Below are positions 10,264 through 18,872 of a DNA stretch of 39,983 bases, piece by piece. Within the stretch, counting starts at the first letter, position 1; the number at the start of each line of letters is the position of its first letter. Below the pieces are notes generated by a model that saw nothing but the letters and a program-made list of their open reading frames with translations, made no database searches and was not told the DNA's origin. This DNA is from an uncultured Lactobacillus sp. (GTDB lineage: Bacteria > Bacillota > Bacilli > Lactobacillales > Lactobacillaceae): assembly GCF_910589175.1 (NCBI RefSeq), contig NZ_CAJURR010000018.1, positions 9,323 through 49,305 of the forward strand, written 5' to 3'. Made by a program: the position numbers and the translations under genes.

Positions 10264-11562
10264 ATGACAGAATTAATCTCAATTAAAGATTCTTCTAAAC
10301 ATGTAGACCAAGAAGTTAAAATGCATGTTTGGTTAACTGATAAACGATCAAGTGGTAAGATTATCTTCTTACAATTACGTGATGGAACAGCATTTTTCCA
10401 AGGTGTTATTCGTAAGAATGATGTTTCTGAAGAAGTTTTTGAAGCTGCTAAATCTTTGCGTCAAGAAGCTAGTTTTTACATCACTGGTACTGTTCACGAA
10501 GATAAGCGTTCACACTTTGGCTATGAAATTCAAATTTCAGATTTAGAAATTGTTTCTAACAATGAAGGTTACCCAATTGGTAATAAGGAACATGGTGTTG
10601 ACTTCTTACTTGATAATCGTCATTTATGGTTAAGATCTAAGCGTCCATTTGCTATTATGCAAATTAGAAATACTATGTTTAAAGCAACTATTGATTTCTT
10701 CGAAAAAGAAGGATTCATTAAGTTTGATGCACCTATCTTTATGCACTCTGCTCCAGAAGGTACTACTCAATTATTCCACGTTGAGTATTTCAACAATGAT
10801 GCTTACTTGTCACAATCTGGTCAATTGTATGGTGAAGCTGGTGCGATGGCTTACGGAAAAATCTTTACTTTTGGACCAACATTTAGAGCAGAAGAATCCA
10901 AGGGCCGTCGTCATATGACAGAATTCTGGATGATGGAACCAGAAATGGCATGGATGCACCAAGATGAATCTTTAGATATCCAAGAAAGATACTTGGCTTA
11001 CATGGTTAAACAAGTTCTTGAAAATAATGAATATGAATTAAAGATCTTGGGTAGAGATCCTGAAAAATTACGTCCGACTACTGAAGGTAACTTTACTCGT
11101 CTTTCATACGATGATGCTATTAAAATGCTTCAAGAAGCTGGTCGTGATATTAAATGGGGTGACGACTTTGGTGCACCTGACGAAGGATACATTTCAGAAC
11201 AATTTGATCGTCCAGTCTTCATCGTTAACTACCCAACTACAATTAAGCCTTTCTACATGAAAAAGAATCCTGATAATCCTAAAGAATACTTATGTGCTGA
11301 TGTAATTGCACCTGAAGGATATGGTGAAATTTTTGGTGGTTCTGAACGTGAAGGTAACTACGAAATTTTGAAACAACAAATTGAAGAAGCAGGTCTTAAT
11401 TTAGAAGATTACCAATGGTACCTTGACTTGCGTAGATTCGGTGGTGTTCCTCATTCTGGATTTGGTATGGGATTTGAACGTACAATCGCTTGGATTTGTA
11501 AGTTAGATCACATTCGTGAAGCTATTCCATTCCCAAGATTGATCAACAGAATGCAACCATAA
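10264..11562 (+). CDS. asnS: Asparaginyl-tRNA synthetase
   Basis: This class IIb aminoacyl-tRNA synthetase charges tRNA-Asn with asparagine. The N-terminal OB-fold anticodon-binding domain (about residues 1-110) is followed by the catalytic domain. Motif 2 is [19 protein letters not shown] near residue 208 and motif 3 is [12 protein letters not shown] near the C terminus. The discriminating element favours Asn over Asp enzymes by overall length (432 residues) and by gene context next to dnaD and nth. It has its own promoter and is followed by an intrinsic terminator, so it can be expressed separately from dinG. Codon use is noticeably more biased than in its neighbours, as expected for a highly expressed gene. 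Confidence 0.96.
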   Translation: MTELISIKDSSKHVDQEVKMHVWLTDKRSSGKIIFLQLRDGTAFFQGVIRKNDVSEEVFEAAKSLRQEASFYITGTVHEDKRSHFGYEIQISDLEIVSNNEGYPIGNKEHGVDFLLDNRHLWLRSKRPFAIMQIRNTMFKATIDFFEKEGFIKFDAPIFMHSAPEGTTQLFHVEYFNNDAYLSQSGQLYGEAGAMAYGKIFTFGPTFRAEESKGRRHMTEFWMMEPEMAWMHQDESLDIQERYLAYMVKQVLENNEYELKILGRDPEKLRPTTEGNFTRLSYDDAIKMLQEAGRDIKWGDDFGAPDEGYISEQFDRPVFIVNYPTTIKPFYMKKNPDNPKEYLCADVIAPEGYGEIFGGSEREGNYEILKQQIEEAGLNLEDYQWYLDLRRFGGVPHSGFGMGFERTIAWICKLDHIREAIPFPRLINRMQP

Positions 11563-11589
11563 TCGATAATCTAATATTATAAATATAAA

Positions 11590-11619
11590 AAGTTGAACTA
11601 TTTTAGTTCAGCTTTTTTT
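11590..11619 (+). terminator. Intrinsic terminator after asnS
   Basis: An 11-bp stem (11590-11600 with 11604-11614, one G-U pair), a TTT loop and a run of T to 11619. It separates asnS from dnaD, whose ribosome site AAAGGA lies just downstream. Confidence 0.88.
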
Positions 11620-11633
11620 GAAAGGAAAATTAT

Positions 11634-12278
11634 ATGGCGTCTTTTTCGGCTATTCAAAATGAAGGTTTTACGGTTATTTCTAATAGTCTTTTACGTTACT
11701 ATCCCTCTTTAAAAATATCTGAAACTGAAGCAATGCTATTATTGCAGCTAGAATCTTTCAAACAGGAGAAAAAGTTTTTCCCTAGCGATAACAATTTATC
11801 AGAGAGAATGAATTTATCTCCGATTGAGATTTCCCAGCTAATTCAAAACTTAATTGATAAAGATTTAATTGAATTGGGGCAAAAAAGGGATGGTGAAGGT
11901 CGCATAACTAATTTTTATGATTTAAATCATTTATATCAGAAATTAGATATACTTATTGATGAGAGAGAAGAAAATTACCAAGATCAAGCTAGTTTCAAAT
12001 CTGCGCCGTCTAATCAACAATCCGCAAATCCAATTCAAGAATTGGTAAGACAATTTGAGATAGAATTTGGCCGTCTATTGAGCCCAATTGAAAAACAAGA
12101 AATTGCTGCTTGGATTAATATTGATCACTATGATCCAGAAATAGTCAAACTTGCTCTTAGAGAAGCCATTTTAGCGCAGGTATATAATTTTAAATATGTT
12201 GACAGAATCCTCCTAAATTGGCAGCGCCATGGACTTACTACGCTAGATCAAATTAAAAATTTTCTTCAAAGAAACTAG
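11634..12278 (+). CDS. dnaD: DnaD replication initiation/restart protein
   Basis: This primosomal protein helps load the replicative helicase at oriC and at stalled forks in Firmicutes. The 214 residues show an N-terminal winged-helix DnaD domain (about 1-100). A Gln/Ser/Asn-rich linker follows (about 115-135), then the C-terminal DnaB_2/DnaD domain (about 135-205) ending in YVDRILLNWQRHG, a hallmark of that domain. The start is ATG with AAAGGA nine bases upstream. It is nine bases ahead of nth, matching the conserved dnaD-nth pair. Confidence 0.93.
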   Translation: MASFSAIQNEGFTVISNSLLRYYPSLKISETEAMLLLQLESFKQEKKFFPSDNNLSERMNLSPIEISQLIQNLIDKDLIELGQKRDGEGRITNFYDLNHLYQKLDILIDEREENYQDQASFKSAPSNQQSANPIQELVRQFEIEFGRLLSPIEKQEIAAWINIDHYDPEIVKLALREAILAQVYNFKYVDRILLNWQRHGLTTLDQIKNFLQRN

Positions 12279-12287
12279 GTAATTAAT

Positions 12288-12917
12288 ATGGAAGAATTAT
12301 TATCAGACGATGAAGCACGGTTGGTTTTAAAAAGAATTCTTTCTTTATATCCAGATGCTAAAGGGGAATTGAATTGGGATACAAAGTTTCATCTATTATG
12401 TGCTGTTTTAATGAGTGCCCAAACCACTGATAAAATGGTTAATAAAACTACGCCTAAATTCTTTAAAGACTACCCAGACAGTGCCGCTTTAGCCCAAGCA
12501 GATATTAAAGATATTGAGAATCACATTCGTACAATTGGCTTATATCGTACAAAGGCTAAGCATTTAAAAGAGACGGCACAAATTATTACCGAAAAATTTG
12601 ACGGTCAGATTCCGAAAGACAAAAAGATTTTGATGACCTTACCAGGCGTGGGAGAAAAAACGGCTAATGTTGTTTTAGCAGAAGGATTTAAAGTACCAGC
12701 TATTGCAGTAGATACACATGTATCTCGTATTTCTAAAAGATTTAATATCGTTAGTGCAAAAGCGACTCCTCATGAAGTTGAGGAGCGGCTTGAAGAATTG
12801 CTTCCAAAAGAAGAATGGATTCATACTCATCATGCTATGATTTTATTCGGACGATATACAATGCCTGCTCGGACTAAAAATCAAGATCCGTATTCTTTCT
12901 TACCACCATTAAACTAA
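12288..12917 (+). CDS. nth: Endonuclease III, lacking the iron-sulfur loop
   Basis: This bifunctional DNA glycosylase/AP lyase removes oxidised pyrimidines. The helix-hairpin-helix motif LPGVGEKTANVV contains the catalytic Lys124, and the catalytic aspartate is Asp142 in AVDTHVSR. The C-terminal C-X6-C-X2-C-X5-C cluster loop of E. coli Nth is absent. The chain goes from GRYTMPAR straight to a short TKNQDPYSFLPPLN tail, with Met in place of the first cluster cysteine, and the whole protein has a single Cys elsewhere. Both catalytic residues remain, so an active cluster-free enzyme is expected. Confidence 0.95.
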   Translation: MEELLSDDEARLVLKRILSLYPDAKGELNWDTKFHLLCAVLMSAQTTDKMVNKTTPKFFKDYPDSAALAQADIKDIENHIRTIGLYRTKAKHLKETAQIITEKFDGQIPKDKKILMTLPGVGEKTANVVLAEGFKVPAIAVDTHVSRISKRFNIVSAKATPHEVEERLEELLPKEEWIHTHHAMILFGRYTMPARTKNQDPYSFLPPLN

Positions 12918-12931
12918 CTAATAAATAATAC

Positions 12932-12981
12932 AAAAGAAATCCCCGAAGTCGTTTGTTTTGATGACTTCGGGGATTTCTTTT
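12932..12981. terminator. Bidirectional terminator between nth and pbp1A
   Basis: A perfect 19-bp inverted repeat (12932-12950 with 12963-12981), 12-base loop, with A and T tracts at both ends. It can end nth on the plus strand and recU-pbp1A on the minus strand. Confidence 0.93.
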
Positions 12982-12994
12982 AGCTTAACTTCAA

Positions 12995-15379
12995 TTATTG
13001 ATTATTATTGGAGTTATTTCCCTGATTTTGTTGTTGATTTTGGTTGTTTCCTTGATTATTTGTATTCTGGTTCTGTTGTGAATTATTGTTATTATTTTCT
13101 GTTTGGTTTTCAGTTTGCCGATTATTGTTTTGAGTTTGAGTATTGGAGCTGTTAGAAGTAGAGGAGGATTGTCTTTGGCTTGAAGATTGTTCAGCACGGC
13201 TAGATGATGAAGAACTACTACTTTGTGAACGAGATTGACCTTTAGAAGAAGTATCATCTTCTGTATCAATTCTTGTATCAATATCGTCGTCTTCCTCTTT
13301 TCGTCTATCAACAGTCACATCACTATATGGATTACTTGGCGCGTGACCTTTAACAAATAATTGCCAGCTAGAATTACTTGCATTCGGAGAAACGACTTTA
13401 TCTTGTGTACCATTAGCAATTCTGCGTCTAACAACTGTACTTGGTTTTGACCAGTTTTTATTAGCTTTATCACTCATTAGATATGACATCATTTGCTTAT
13501 ATAGAAGCTGAGCAGAGGAAGATCCAACACCTGAAGGAGTACCATCTTTCAGATTATCATATCCAGTCCAAATTCCCATTGAGTAGAGTTTGGTATATCC
13601 AACAAACCAAGAATCTTTTGGTGAATTTTTGTATTGAGGATATCTTACTAACTCTTCATCAGAATATTTAACCGTTCCTGTTTTACCAGCTTCGTATAAG
13701 TTTTTAATGCGTGCCTGTGTACCCGAACCTTTAGTCATAACACCTTTAAGCATGTCGGTCATAATATAGGCAGTTGATTCCTTCATTACTCTTGTACCAG
13801 TACTATCGTAATTTCTAGTCAAGCCGTCTGGAGTTTCAATCTTAGAAACAAATTGTGGTTTGTGGTAAATACCGTCATTAGCAAATGCACCAAATGCGCC
13901 TGCCATTTGAAGAGAGGATGCATTAGCACCAATTGCAACTGATAGACCAGAATCAGAAGGAACATTAACTCCGAGTTTTCTTGCAAAAAGAGAAGCTCTT
14001 GCCACTCCAACCTTGCTTAAAGTTTTAACAGCTGGAACATTTCTAGATTGTTCAAGAGCGTGACGCATAGTCATTTTACCCTCATATTTATTATCCCAGT
14101 CATAAAGTTGAATGTTAGTGCCAGGGTAAACATATTTAGAGTCATCTAACATATGAGAAGTTGGCCAGTTAAGATACTCAATTGCAGGACCATAATCTAA
14201 TACTGGCTTAACAGTAGAACCAGTTGAACGACCAGTTTGAACAGCGCGATTTAAACCTAATTGAACTGCAGGAAGTTTACGTCCACCAATAATGGCAATA
14301 ACATGGCCAGTTCGAGGATCAATAATTGTAGCTCCAACCTGCATCTTGTCATTAGTAAATGGAACAGAACCATCATTTACTAAGTCATAAAGCTTTTGTT
14401 GAGCATCTTGATCAATATTAACTGTAATTTTCAAATTATCGTTGTATGGATTAAATCCCTTACTCTTAACTTCATTAATTACTTCTTTGATGTATGGGTC
14501 ATCTACTTTTCGTAATTCAGAAGTAGAGTTGTTTTTCTTAGGTTGTAATCCTTGAGTAATGGGCTCATTAACTGCTTGTTTATATTGGGCTTTTGAAATT
14601 TTATCATTTCTGAGCATTGCTTTTAATACAATGTCACGTCTATATTTTGCTTTTTCTGGATAAACATATGGATCATAGGTAACCGGTGCATTAGGCATCC
14701 CTGCAAGAAGAGCAGTCTGAGCTAAGTCAAGATCTTTTAGGTCTTTACCATAGTAATAGTCGGCTGCTGTACCCATCCCGTAGTTACCATAGTTCATATA
14801 AACTTTATTAATATAAAATTCCAAGATTTGTTCTTTGCTAAATTCTCGTTCTACTTTCATTGAAAGCCATGCTTCTTGAGCTTTTCTACGAAGGGTTCTT
14901 TGAGAAGCGGCAGTGGAGAAGACCGATAACTTAACTAATTGCTGAGTAATAGTTGATCCACCTGCAGCCACGCCTTTACTTCTAGCATTAACTAAGACAG
15001 AACCAATAATTCTAATTGGATCAAGTCCGATTCCTTCTTTATAAAAACGCCTATCTTCGACAGAGACAATGGCATTTTTAAGTTCTTTAGGAATTTCACT
15101 ATTATCAACATAGGTTCTTTTTTCTGATCCTAGAGAAAGAAGAAATTTTCCATCCCGAGTATACAAACTGCTCGTACCGCCACTTTGAAGCTGAGCCTGT
15201 GAGATGCTCGGAGCGTCTTTAGCATAGTATGCAAATAAGCCTACACCAGAAACAACTACTAACATTGCTATGATAAAGAACCACTTGATTATTTGTAGCC
15301 AAATTCGTTTGCGGGGCTTACCTTTCGGGTGAAGTTTCGCCATTCTAGAATTACTTGGCTTTTGATTATTATCTGCCAT
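12995..15379 (-). CDS. pbp1A: Class A penicillin-binding protein 1A
   Basis: This bifunctional peptidoglycan synthase spans the membrane once (about residues 26-50). The GT51 glycosyltransferase domain carries the catalytic Glu108 in VEDRRFY and GGSTITQQ at 140-147. The transpeptidase domain carries SxxK at Ser388-Lys391, SRN at 445-447 and KTGT at 566-569. The extracellular C-terminal tail from about residue 660 is low complexity, Asp/Glu first, then Ser/Gln and Asn/Gln repeats. Such tails are common in lactobacilli and may sit in the wall. It lies ten bases downstream of recU on the same strand, the recU-ponA pairing of Firmicutes. Repetitive AAC/AAT/CAA codons in the tail could vary in length between strains. 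Confidence 0.96.
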   Translation of the reverse strand: MADNNQKPSNSRMAKLHPKGKPRKRIWLQIIKWFFIIAMLVVVSGVGLFAYYAKDAPSISQAQLQSGGTSSLYTRDGKFLLSLGSEKRTYVDNSEIPKELKNAIVSVEDRRFYKEGIGLDPIRIIGSVLVNARSKGVAAGGSTITQQLVKLSVFSTAASQRTLRRKAQEAWLSMKVEREFSKEQILEFYINKVYMNYGNYGMGTAADYYYGKDLKDLDLAQTALLAGMPNAPVTYDPYVYPEKAKYRRDIVLKAMLRNDKISKAQYKQAVNEPITQGLQPKKNNSTSELRKVDDPYIKEVINEVKSKGFNPYNDNLKITVNIDQDAQQKLYDLVNDGSVPFTNDKMQVGATIIDPRTGHVIAIIGGRKLPAVQLGLNRAVQTGRSTGSTVKPVLDYGPAIEYLNWPTSHMLDDSKYVYPGTNIQLYDWDNKYEGKMTMRHALEQSRNVPAVKTLSKVGVARASLFARKLGVNVPSDSGLSVAIGANASSLQMAGAFGAFANDGIYHKPQFVSKIETPDGLTRNYDSTGTRVMKESTAYIMTDMLKGVMTKGSGTQARIKNLYEAGKTGTVKYSDEELVRYPQYKNSPKDSWFVGYTKLYSMGIWTGYDNLKDGTPSGVGSSSAQLLYKQMMSYLMSDKANKNWSKPSTVVRRRIANGTQDKVVSPNASNSSWQLFVKGHAPSNPYSDVTVDRRKEEDDDIDTRIDTEDDTSSKGQSRSQSSSSSSSSRAEQSSSQRQSSSTSNSSNTQTQNNNRQTENQTENNNNNSQQNQNTNNQGNNQNQQQNQGNNSNNNQ

Positions 15380-15389
15380 TCTTTTGTTC

Positions 15390-16001
15390 CTATCTATCTA
15401 TAAAATTATCGATTGCATCCAAGTATGGAAGAGTTGGACGAAAACCGCTTTTAATTTCAACTGAATTATCAATTAACTCTTGCAAGGTCATCGAACTCTT
15501 ATGTGGTGTCTTCCAAGCTTCAATCACAAAACTAGCAGGAGTTACAAAATATCGATTAAGAGTTACAAAGCGGATAATCGTAAAGCAAATTCCTTTTTGC
15601 TTTAAACATCTTTCAAGATGAATAATTTGGTGTTCATGGAAGTTCTTTAAAGGAAATAAGCTCTTATTTCTTGTTTCCTTGGCTTCAAAGTCTAAATAAC
15701 GTCCTTTATATACGCCATTATAATCAGTTGTAGAAGCCTGTCTGAAGTAGGCTTCTTTTATAACGGCACGGGATCGTTTCGGATAGTCCACTTTAACTAT
15801 CTGGACTGGGGTAGGCTTTTTATGAACAACGGCAATATCTTCAAGAAGATAATACTTATTAGATTCATTGATTTGTTGTTCTAGGCTCATTCCACGATCA
15901 GAAAATACAACATCTTTACGATGTTTTTGCTTTCTTGGATGTAAAAGGTCAGTTTGATCTTTAGTATAATGTGTTAAACTGCCTGTTGGATATTTTACCA
16001 T
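15390..16001 (-). CDS. recU: Holliday junction resolvase RecU
   Basis: This structure-specific endonuclease resolves four-way junctions and works with RuvAB and RecA. Visible features are the N-terminal MVKYPTGS, the dimer and stalk region FSDRGMSLEQQINESNKYY, and the nuclease core YNGVYKGRYLDFEAKET with the acidic and Lys active-site residues. I chose the ATG at 16001 (203 residues) because AGGAG lies eight bases upstream. A GTG six bases from the same ribosome site would give 206 residues but overlaps the AGGAG. It is transcribed with pbp1A, coupling chromosome segregation and wall synthesis genes as in Bacillus. Confidence 0.95.
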   Translation of the reverse strand: MVKYPTGSLTHYTKDQTDLLHPRKQKHRKDVVFSDRGMSLEQQINESNKYYLLEDIAVVHKKPTPVQIVKVDYPKRSRAVIKEAYFRQASTTDYNGVYKGRYLDFEAKETRNKSLFPLKNFHEHQIIHLERCLKQKGICFTIIRFVTLNRYFVTPASFVIEAWKTPHKSSMTLQELIDNSVEIKSGFRPTLPYLDAIDNFIDR

Positions 16002-16021
16002 CAACATCACTCCTGTTTAGC

Positions 16022-16027
16022 ATTATA
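16022..16027 (-). promoter_or_regulatory. Extended -10 promoter of recU-pbp1A
   Basis: Read on the minus strand, TGCTATAAT gives a perfect -10 with an extended TGn. There is no good -35. It lies about 20 bases upstream of the recU start. Confidence 0.6.
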
Positions 16028-16068
16028 GCAAAGATTTTAAATCATTTTTAGAGAAAGGAAGGATCAGA

Positions 16069-16632
16069 ATGAAGCGACTATGGGTTACTGGATATCGTTC
16101 TTATGAATTGGGCGTTTTTAGCGATAAAGATCCGAAGTTGACTGTAATTAAGTATGCTCTAAATAATTATCTAAAGAGTTTACTTGAAGAAGGAAAGATT
16201 GACTGGGTAATTAGTGGAGCAAATCTTGGGACTGAACAATGGGGCCTAGAAACTGCAATTAGTCTGCAGAATGAATATAGTGTTCATACGGCTTTGATGA
16301 CACCTTATTTAGAATTCTCAAAAAGATGGAATGACAGTAATCAAATGAAGTATCAAAATCTTACTGAGCAGGTAGATTTTACAGCTTCCACTTCTGACTA
16401 TCCTTATATGAGGCCAGTGCAGCTTAAAAACTATCAAAATTTTATGTTAGAACACACAGATCGAGCTCTTTTACTTTATGATCCTGAGCATCCCGGTAAA
16501 ACAAAATATGACTATGAAGCCATTAAAAAGTATCAAGAAAAAAGTGACTATCCACTGGATATAATTGATTTTTATGACTTACAAGAAGCTGCAGAAGAAT
16601 ATGAAGAAAATCATCGAAAGAATTTTTATTGA
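16069..16632 (+). CDS. ypsA: YpsA family protein (DUF1273, SLOG superfamily)
   Basis: A 187-residue member of the YpsA family, which has a Rossmann-like SLOG nucleotide-binding fold. The N-terminal LWVTGYRSYELG and the glycine-rich SGANLGTEQWGLE are the conserved ligand-site segments. In B. subtilis and S. aureus YpsA influences cell division and is encoded next to gpsB; here gpsB also follows, about 205 bases downstream. The ribosome site is AAAGGAAGG. The ligand is unknown in the family. Confidence 0.9.
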   Translation: MKRLWVTGYRSYELGVFSDKDPKLTVIKYALNNYLKSLLEEGKIDWVISGANLGTEQWGLETAISLQNEYSVHTALMTPYLEFSKRWNDSNQMKYQNLTEQVDFTASTSDYPYMRPVQLKNYQNFMLEHTDRALLLYDPEHPGKTKYDYEAIKKYQEKSDYPLDIIDFYDLQEAAEEYEENHRKNFY

Positions 16633-16702
16633 AAATAAATATACTCTTTAATTTTTTATATACCTAAGAAAATAAGATTTTTTTTAGAGGGTATTACTAT
16701 TA

Positions 16703-16731
16703 TTGCTTGAAGGATACTTATAACTTATACT
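16703..16731 (+). promoter_or_regulatory. gpsB promoter
   Basis: TTGCTT (16703-16708) and TATACT (16726-16731) are separated by exactly 17 bases. Transcription from about 16738 would begin at the structured leader described next. Confidence 0.7.
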
Positions 16732-16740
16732 AAATATATA

Positions 16741-16814
16741 CGATGAAATGAGTGCCATTAAGCTATCAACTAGCTAACATTTTATCGCCTAAATTAAAAC
16801 AGACATTAGTCTGT
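16741..16814 (+). promoter_or_regulatory. Structured leader of gpsB
   Basis: The untranslated leader contains a long-range stem pairing CGATGAAATG (16741-16750) with CATTTTATCG (16778-16787). It encloses a 5-bp hairpin (16761-16765 with 16771-16775). A separate 6-bp ACAGAC/GTCTGT hairpin with an ATTA loop (16799-16814) follows just before the ribosome site. I do not recognise it as a known riboswitch; it may tune gpsB translation or mRNA stability. Confidence 0.45.
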
Positions 16815-16837
16815 AACTAAGGAGTTTGACGAAACCA

Positions 16838-17275
16838 ATGGCAAGTTTAAATGATATTCAATTAAATCCACAAAGTATTTTAAAAAAGCAATTTAGAACA
16901 AAAATGAAGGGATATGATTCTGATGAAGTAGATTCATATCTTGATACAATTATTTCAGACTACAGTACTTTTGCGACCATTATTGAAGATTTGCAAACAC
17001 AAATCAGTGATTTAAAGGCTCAACAAAAACAAACTGCAGCTAAAAGTACTGCACCTAAGTTAGATTTTAAGAATGAGGAAATTGAAGCTGATGTTAAAAC
17101 TTATACTCCTCAGAAAGTACAAAAAGCTGCTGTAAATAATACTAATGAAGAAAAAGAAACACCAGAATTAACTACTAATGTTGCTATGATTCAACGCATT
17201 TCTACTTTAGAGCGTAAAGTTTACAACCTTGAACAAAGAATGAATCAACAAGATAGAACTTACCAAGCTAATTAA
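16838..17275 (+). CDS. gpsB: Cell division regulator GpsB
   Basis: This DivIVA-like adaptor recruits PBP1-type synthases to the division site. The N-terminal DivIVA domain is clear: PQSILKKQFRTKMKGYDSDE, then EVDSYLDTI, then a coiled coil to about residue 60. A Lys/Ala/Thr-rich linker and a short C-terminal helical segment (ISTLERKVYNLEQRM) follow, the hexamer-forming part. I place the start at the ATG giving MASLNDIQ; a TTG twelve bases earlier lies directly on the GGAG and is unlikely. The GGAG-to-ATG gap of 13 bases is longer than usual. It is followed directly by rnpB, whose promoter overlaps the gene end. Confidence 0.9.
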   Translation: MASLNDIQLNPQSILKKQFRTKMKGYDSDEVDSYLDTIISDYSTFATIIEDLQTQISDLKAQQKQTAAKSTAPKLDFKNEEIEADVKTYTPQKVQKAAVNNTNEEKETPELTTNVAMIQRISTLERKVYNLEQRMNQQDRTYQAN

Positions 17276-17289
17276 AACTATGGTATAAT
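17260..17289 (+). promoter_or_regulatory. rnpB promoter
   Basis: A perfect TATAAT (17284-17289) with a 4/6 -35 TTACCA (17260-17265) at 18 bases, placed seven bases before the RNase P RNA 5' end. The -35 lies in the last codons of gpsB. Confidence 0.75.
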
Positions 17290-17296
17290 AATTATT

Positions 17297-17680
17297 GCAA
17301 ATTTCGAGCGATCGCGGTTAGCTTATGCTAGCTGAGGAAAGTCCACGCACGCACAAGCTGAGATGCTTGTAGTTTTTGTACTCAGCCCAATAAGCTGGGG
17401 GACTTGTTTTTACAAGTTACGGCGGAAAAAGCACTAAATCATATTTTTTGACATGTGTGACTATCCTGAAAAGTGCCACAGTGACGAAGCAGTGAAGGAA
17501 ACTTTGCTGGTGGAACGAGGTAAACCCTGCAAGCGGGCAACCCAAATTTGGTAGGGGCGCTTTTGTCTAAGTAAATGAACTAAAGACGAAGTCATTTTTT
17601 AATGAAGATAGATGGTCGCTGAAAATAGGAATTAACCAGGTCCTATTGGAACAGAACGTGGCTTATAGAGATTTGCAGGT
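17297..17680 (+). ncRNA. rnpB: RNase P RNA (bacterial type B)
   Basis: This is the catalytic RNA that removes 5' leaders from pre-tRNA. The conserved core GAGGAAAGTCC lies at 17334-17344. GGTAAACCC near 17519 and ACAGAACGTGGCTTATAG near 17651 are the other universal segments. The ends pair: GCAAATTTC at 17297-17305 with GAGATTTGC at 17668-17676 forms the P1 helix and fixes the boundaries to within a few bases. Position after ypsA-gpsB matches other Firmicutes. Confidence 0.96.
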
Positions 17681-17683
17681 TAG

Positions 17684-17710
17684 GGTTGAGCTTTTGCTCA
17701 GCCTTTTTTT
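17684..17710 (+). terminator. Terminator of rnpB
   Basis: GGTTGAGC (17684-17691) pairs with GCTCAGCC (17696-17703) across a TTTT loop, followed by seven T. Confidence 0.92.
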
Positions 17711-17742
17711 ATAGAAAAATTTATATAGATAGAGAATATAAA

Positions 17743-18867
17743 ATGAAAGAATATACATTATATGCAACAATGGGCGCTGGATTTGAAAGTGTAGTTGCAA
17801 AAGAATTAAACAATTTAGGTTACGAAACAACAACTGAAAATGGCCGTGTATTTTTTAAAGGAACTCAAAAAGATATCGTCAGAACTAATCTATGGCTTAG
17901 AAGTGCTGACCGCGTAAAGATCTTACTAAAAGAATTTAAGGCTACTAGTTTTGATCAATTATATGATGAAGTTTATAGCTATGATTGGGCAGAATTATTA
18001 CCAGTAGATGCTCAATTTCCTGTAAAGGGACGAAGCGTCCGTAGTAAGTTACATTCTGAACCTGATGTTCAATCAATTGTAAAAAAGGCTATTGTAGATA
18101 AGTTGACCGATCAATATCGAAGACGTGGATTTTTACCAGAAAGTGGGGCCGAGTATCCGCTAGATATCCATCTCTACAAAGACACTGCACGTTTAAGCTT
18201 AGATACTACTGGTCAAAGTTTATTCAAGCGTGGCTATCGTGTCGAGCATGGTGGTGCACCTTTGAAAGAAAATTTTGCAGCAGGTTTAATTGAACTAACT
18301 CCTTTTGATGGTTCTCATCCCTTTATTGATCCTATGACTGGTTCCGGTACAATTGCAATTGAAGCGGCTCTTAAGGCAAAAAATGTGGCTCCTGGTATTT
18401 GGAGAAAATTTGCATTTGATAATTTTGATTGGTTTGATAAGAAATTGCATCCCGAATTAGTAGAAGAGGCTAAAGCACAAGAGAAAAAGGAGCATGCTCC
18501 AATCTTAGCTAGCGATATTGATCAATCAATTTTAGAAATTGCTAAAGTTAATGCTCATAATGCGGGTGTATTGCAAGATATAAAATTTAAGCAAGTCGCT
18601 GTAAAAGACTTTTCAACTGACTTAGAAAATGGGGTTATTGTTGCAAATCCTCCTTATGGTAAACGGCTTAAGGATCGAGAAGCAGCTGAAAAGATCTATG
18701 AAGAAATGGGACAAACATTGCGTCCTCTTACTTCTTTTAGTCAGTACTACCTTACATCTGATCCTCAATTTGAAAAATACTTTGGTGCAAAGGCCACTAA
18801 GAAGAGAAAATTCTATAATGGTAATTTACGGACCGACTATTATCAATATTGGGCTAATAAGAGATAA
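17743..18867 (+). CDS. ypsC: THUMP-domain class I rRNA (guanine-N2)-type methyltransferase, YpsC
   Basis: An SAM-dependent RNA methyltransferase of the RlmL N-terminal/YpsC family. The THUMP RNA-binding domain spans about residues 1-160. The Rossmann methyltransferase domain follows, with the SAM site DPMTGSGTIAIEAAL near residue 205 and catalytic NPPYGKRL near residue 300. I start at the ATG giving MKEYTLYATMGAGFE, which matches the family N terminus. An upstream in-frame ATG-less extension would run into the rnpB terminator. The ribosome site (AGAGAATATAAA) is weak and only 32 bases separate the start from that terminator. The exact target guanine cannot be read from the sequence. Confidence 0.9.
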   Translation: MKEYTLYATMGAGFESVVAKELNNLGYETTTENGRVFFKGTQKDIVRTNLWLRSADRVKILLKEFKATSFDQLYDEVYSYDWAELLPVDAQFPVKGRSVRSKLHSEPDVQSIVKKAIVDKLTDQYRRRGFLPESGAEYPLDIHLYKDTARLSLDTTGQSLFKRGYRVEHGGAPLKENFAAGLIELTPFDGSHPFIDPMTGSGTIAIEAALKAKNVAPGIWRKFAFDNFDWFDKKLHPELVEEAKAQEKKEHAPILASDIDQSILEIAKVNAHNAGVLQDIKFKQVAVKDFSTDLENGVIVANPPYGKRLKDREAAEKIYEEMGQTLRPLTSFSQYYLTSDPQFEKYFGAKATKKRKFYNGNLRTDYYQYWANKR

Positions 18868-18872
18868 AAATT

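Noticed and set aside
12958..13311. Reading frames over the pbp1A tail on both strands
   Set aside because: They arise from the repetitive Ser/Asn/Gln codons and have no ribosome site or family.
16002..16010. GTG or first ATG as the recU start
   Set aside because: Both lie on or within two bases of the AGGAG ribosome site; the ATG at 16001 has ideal spacing and the family N terminus.
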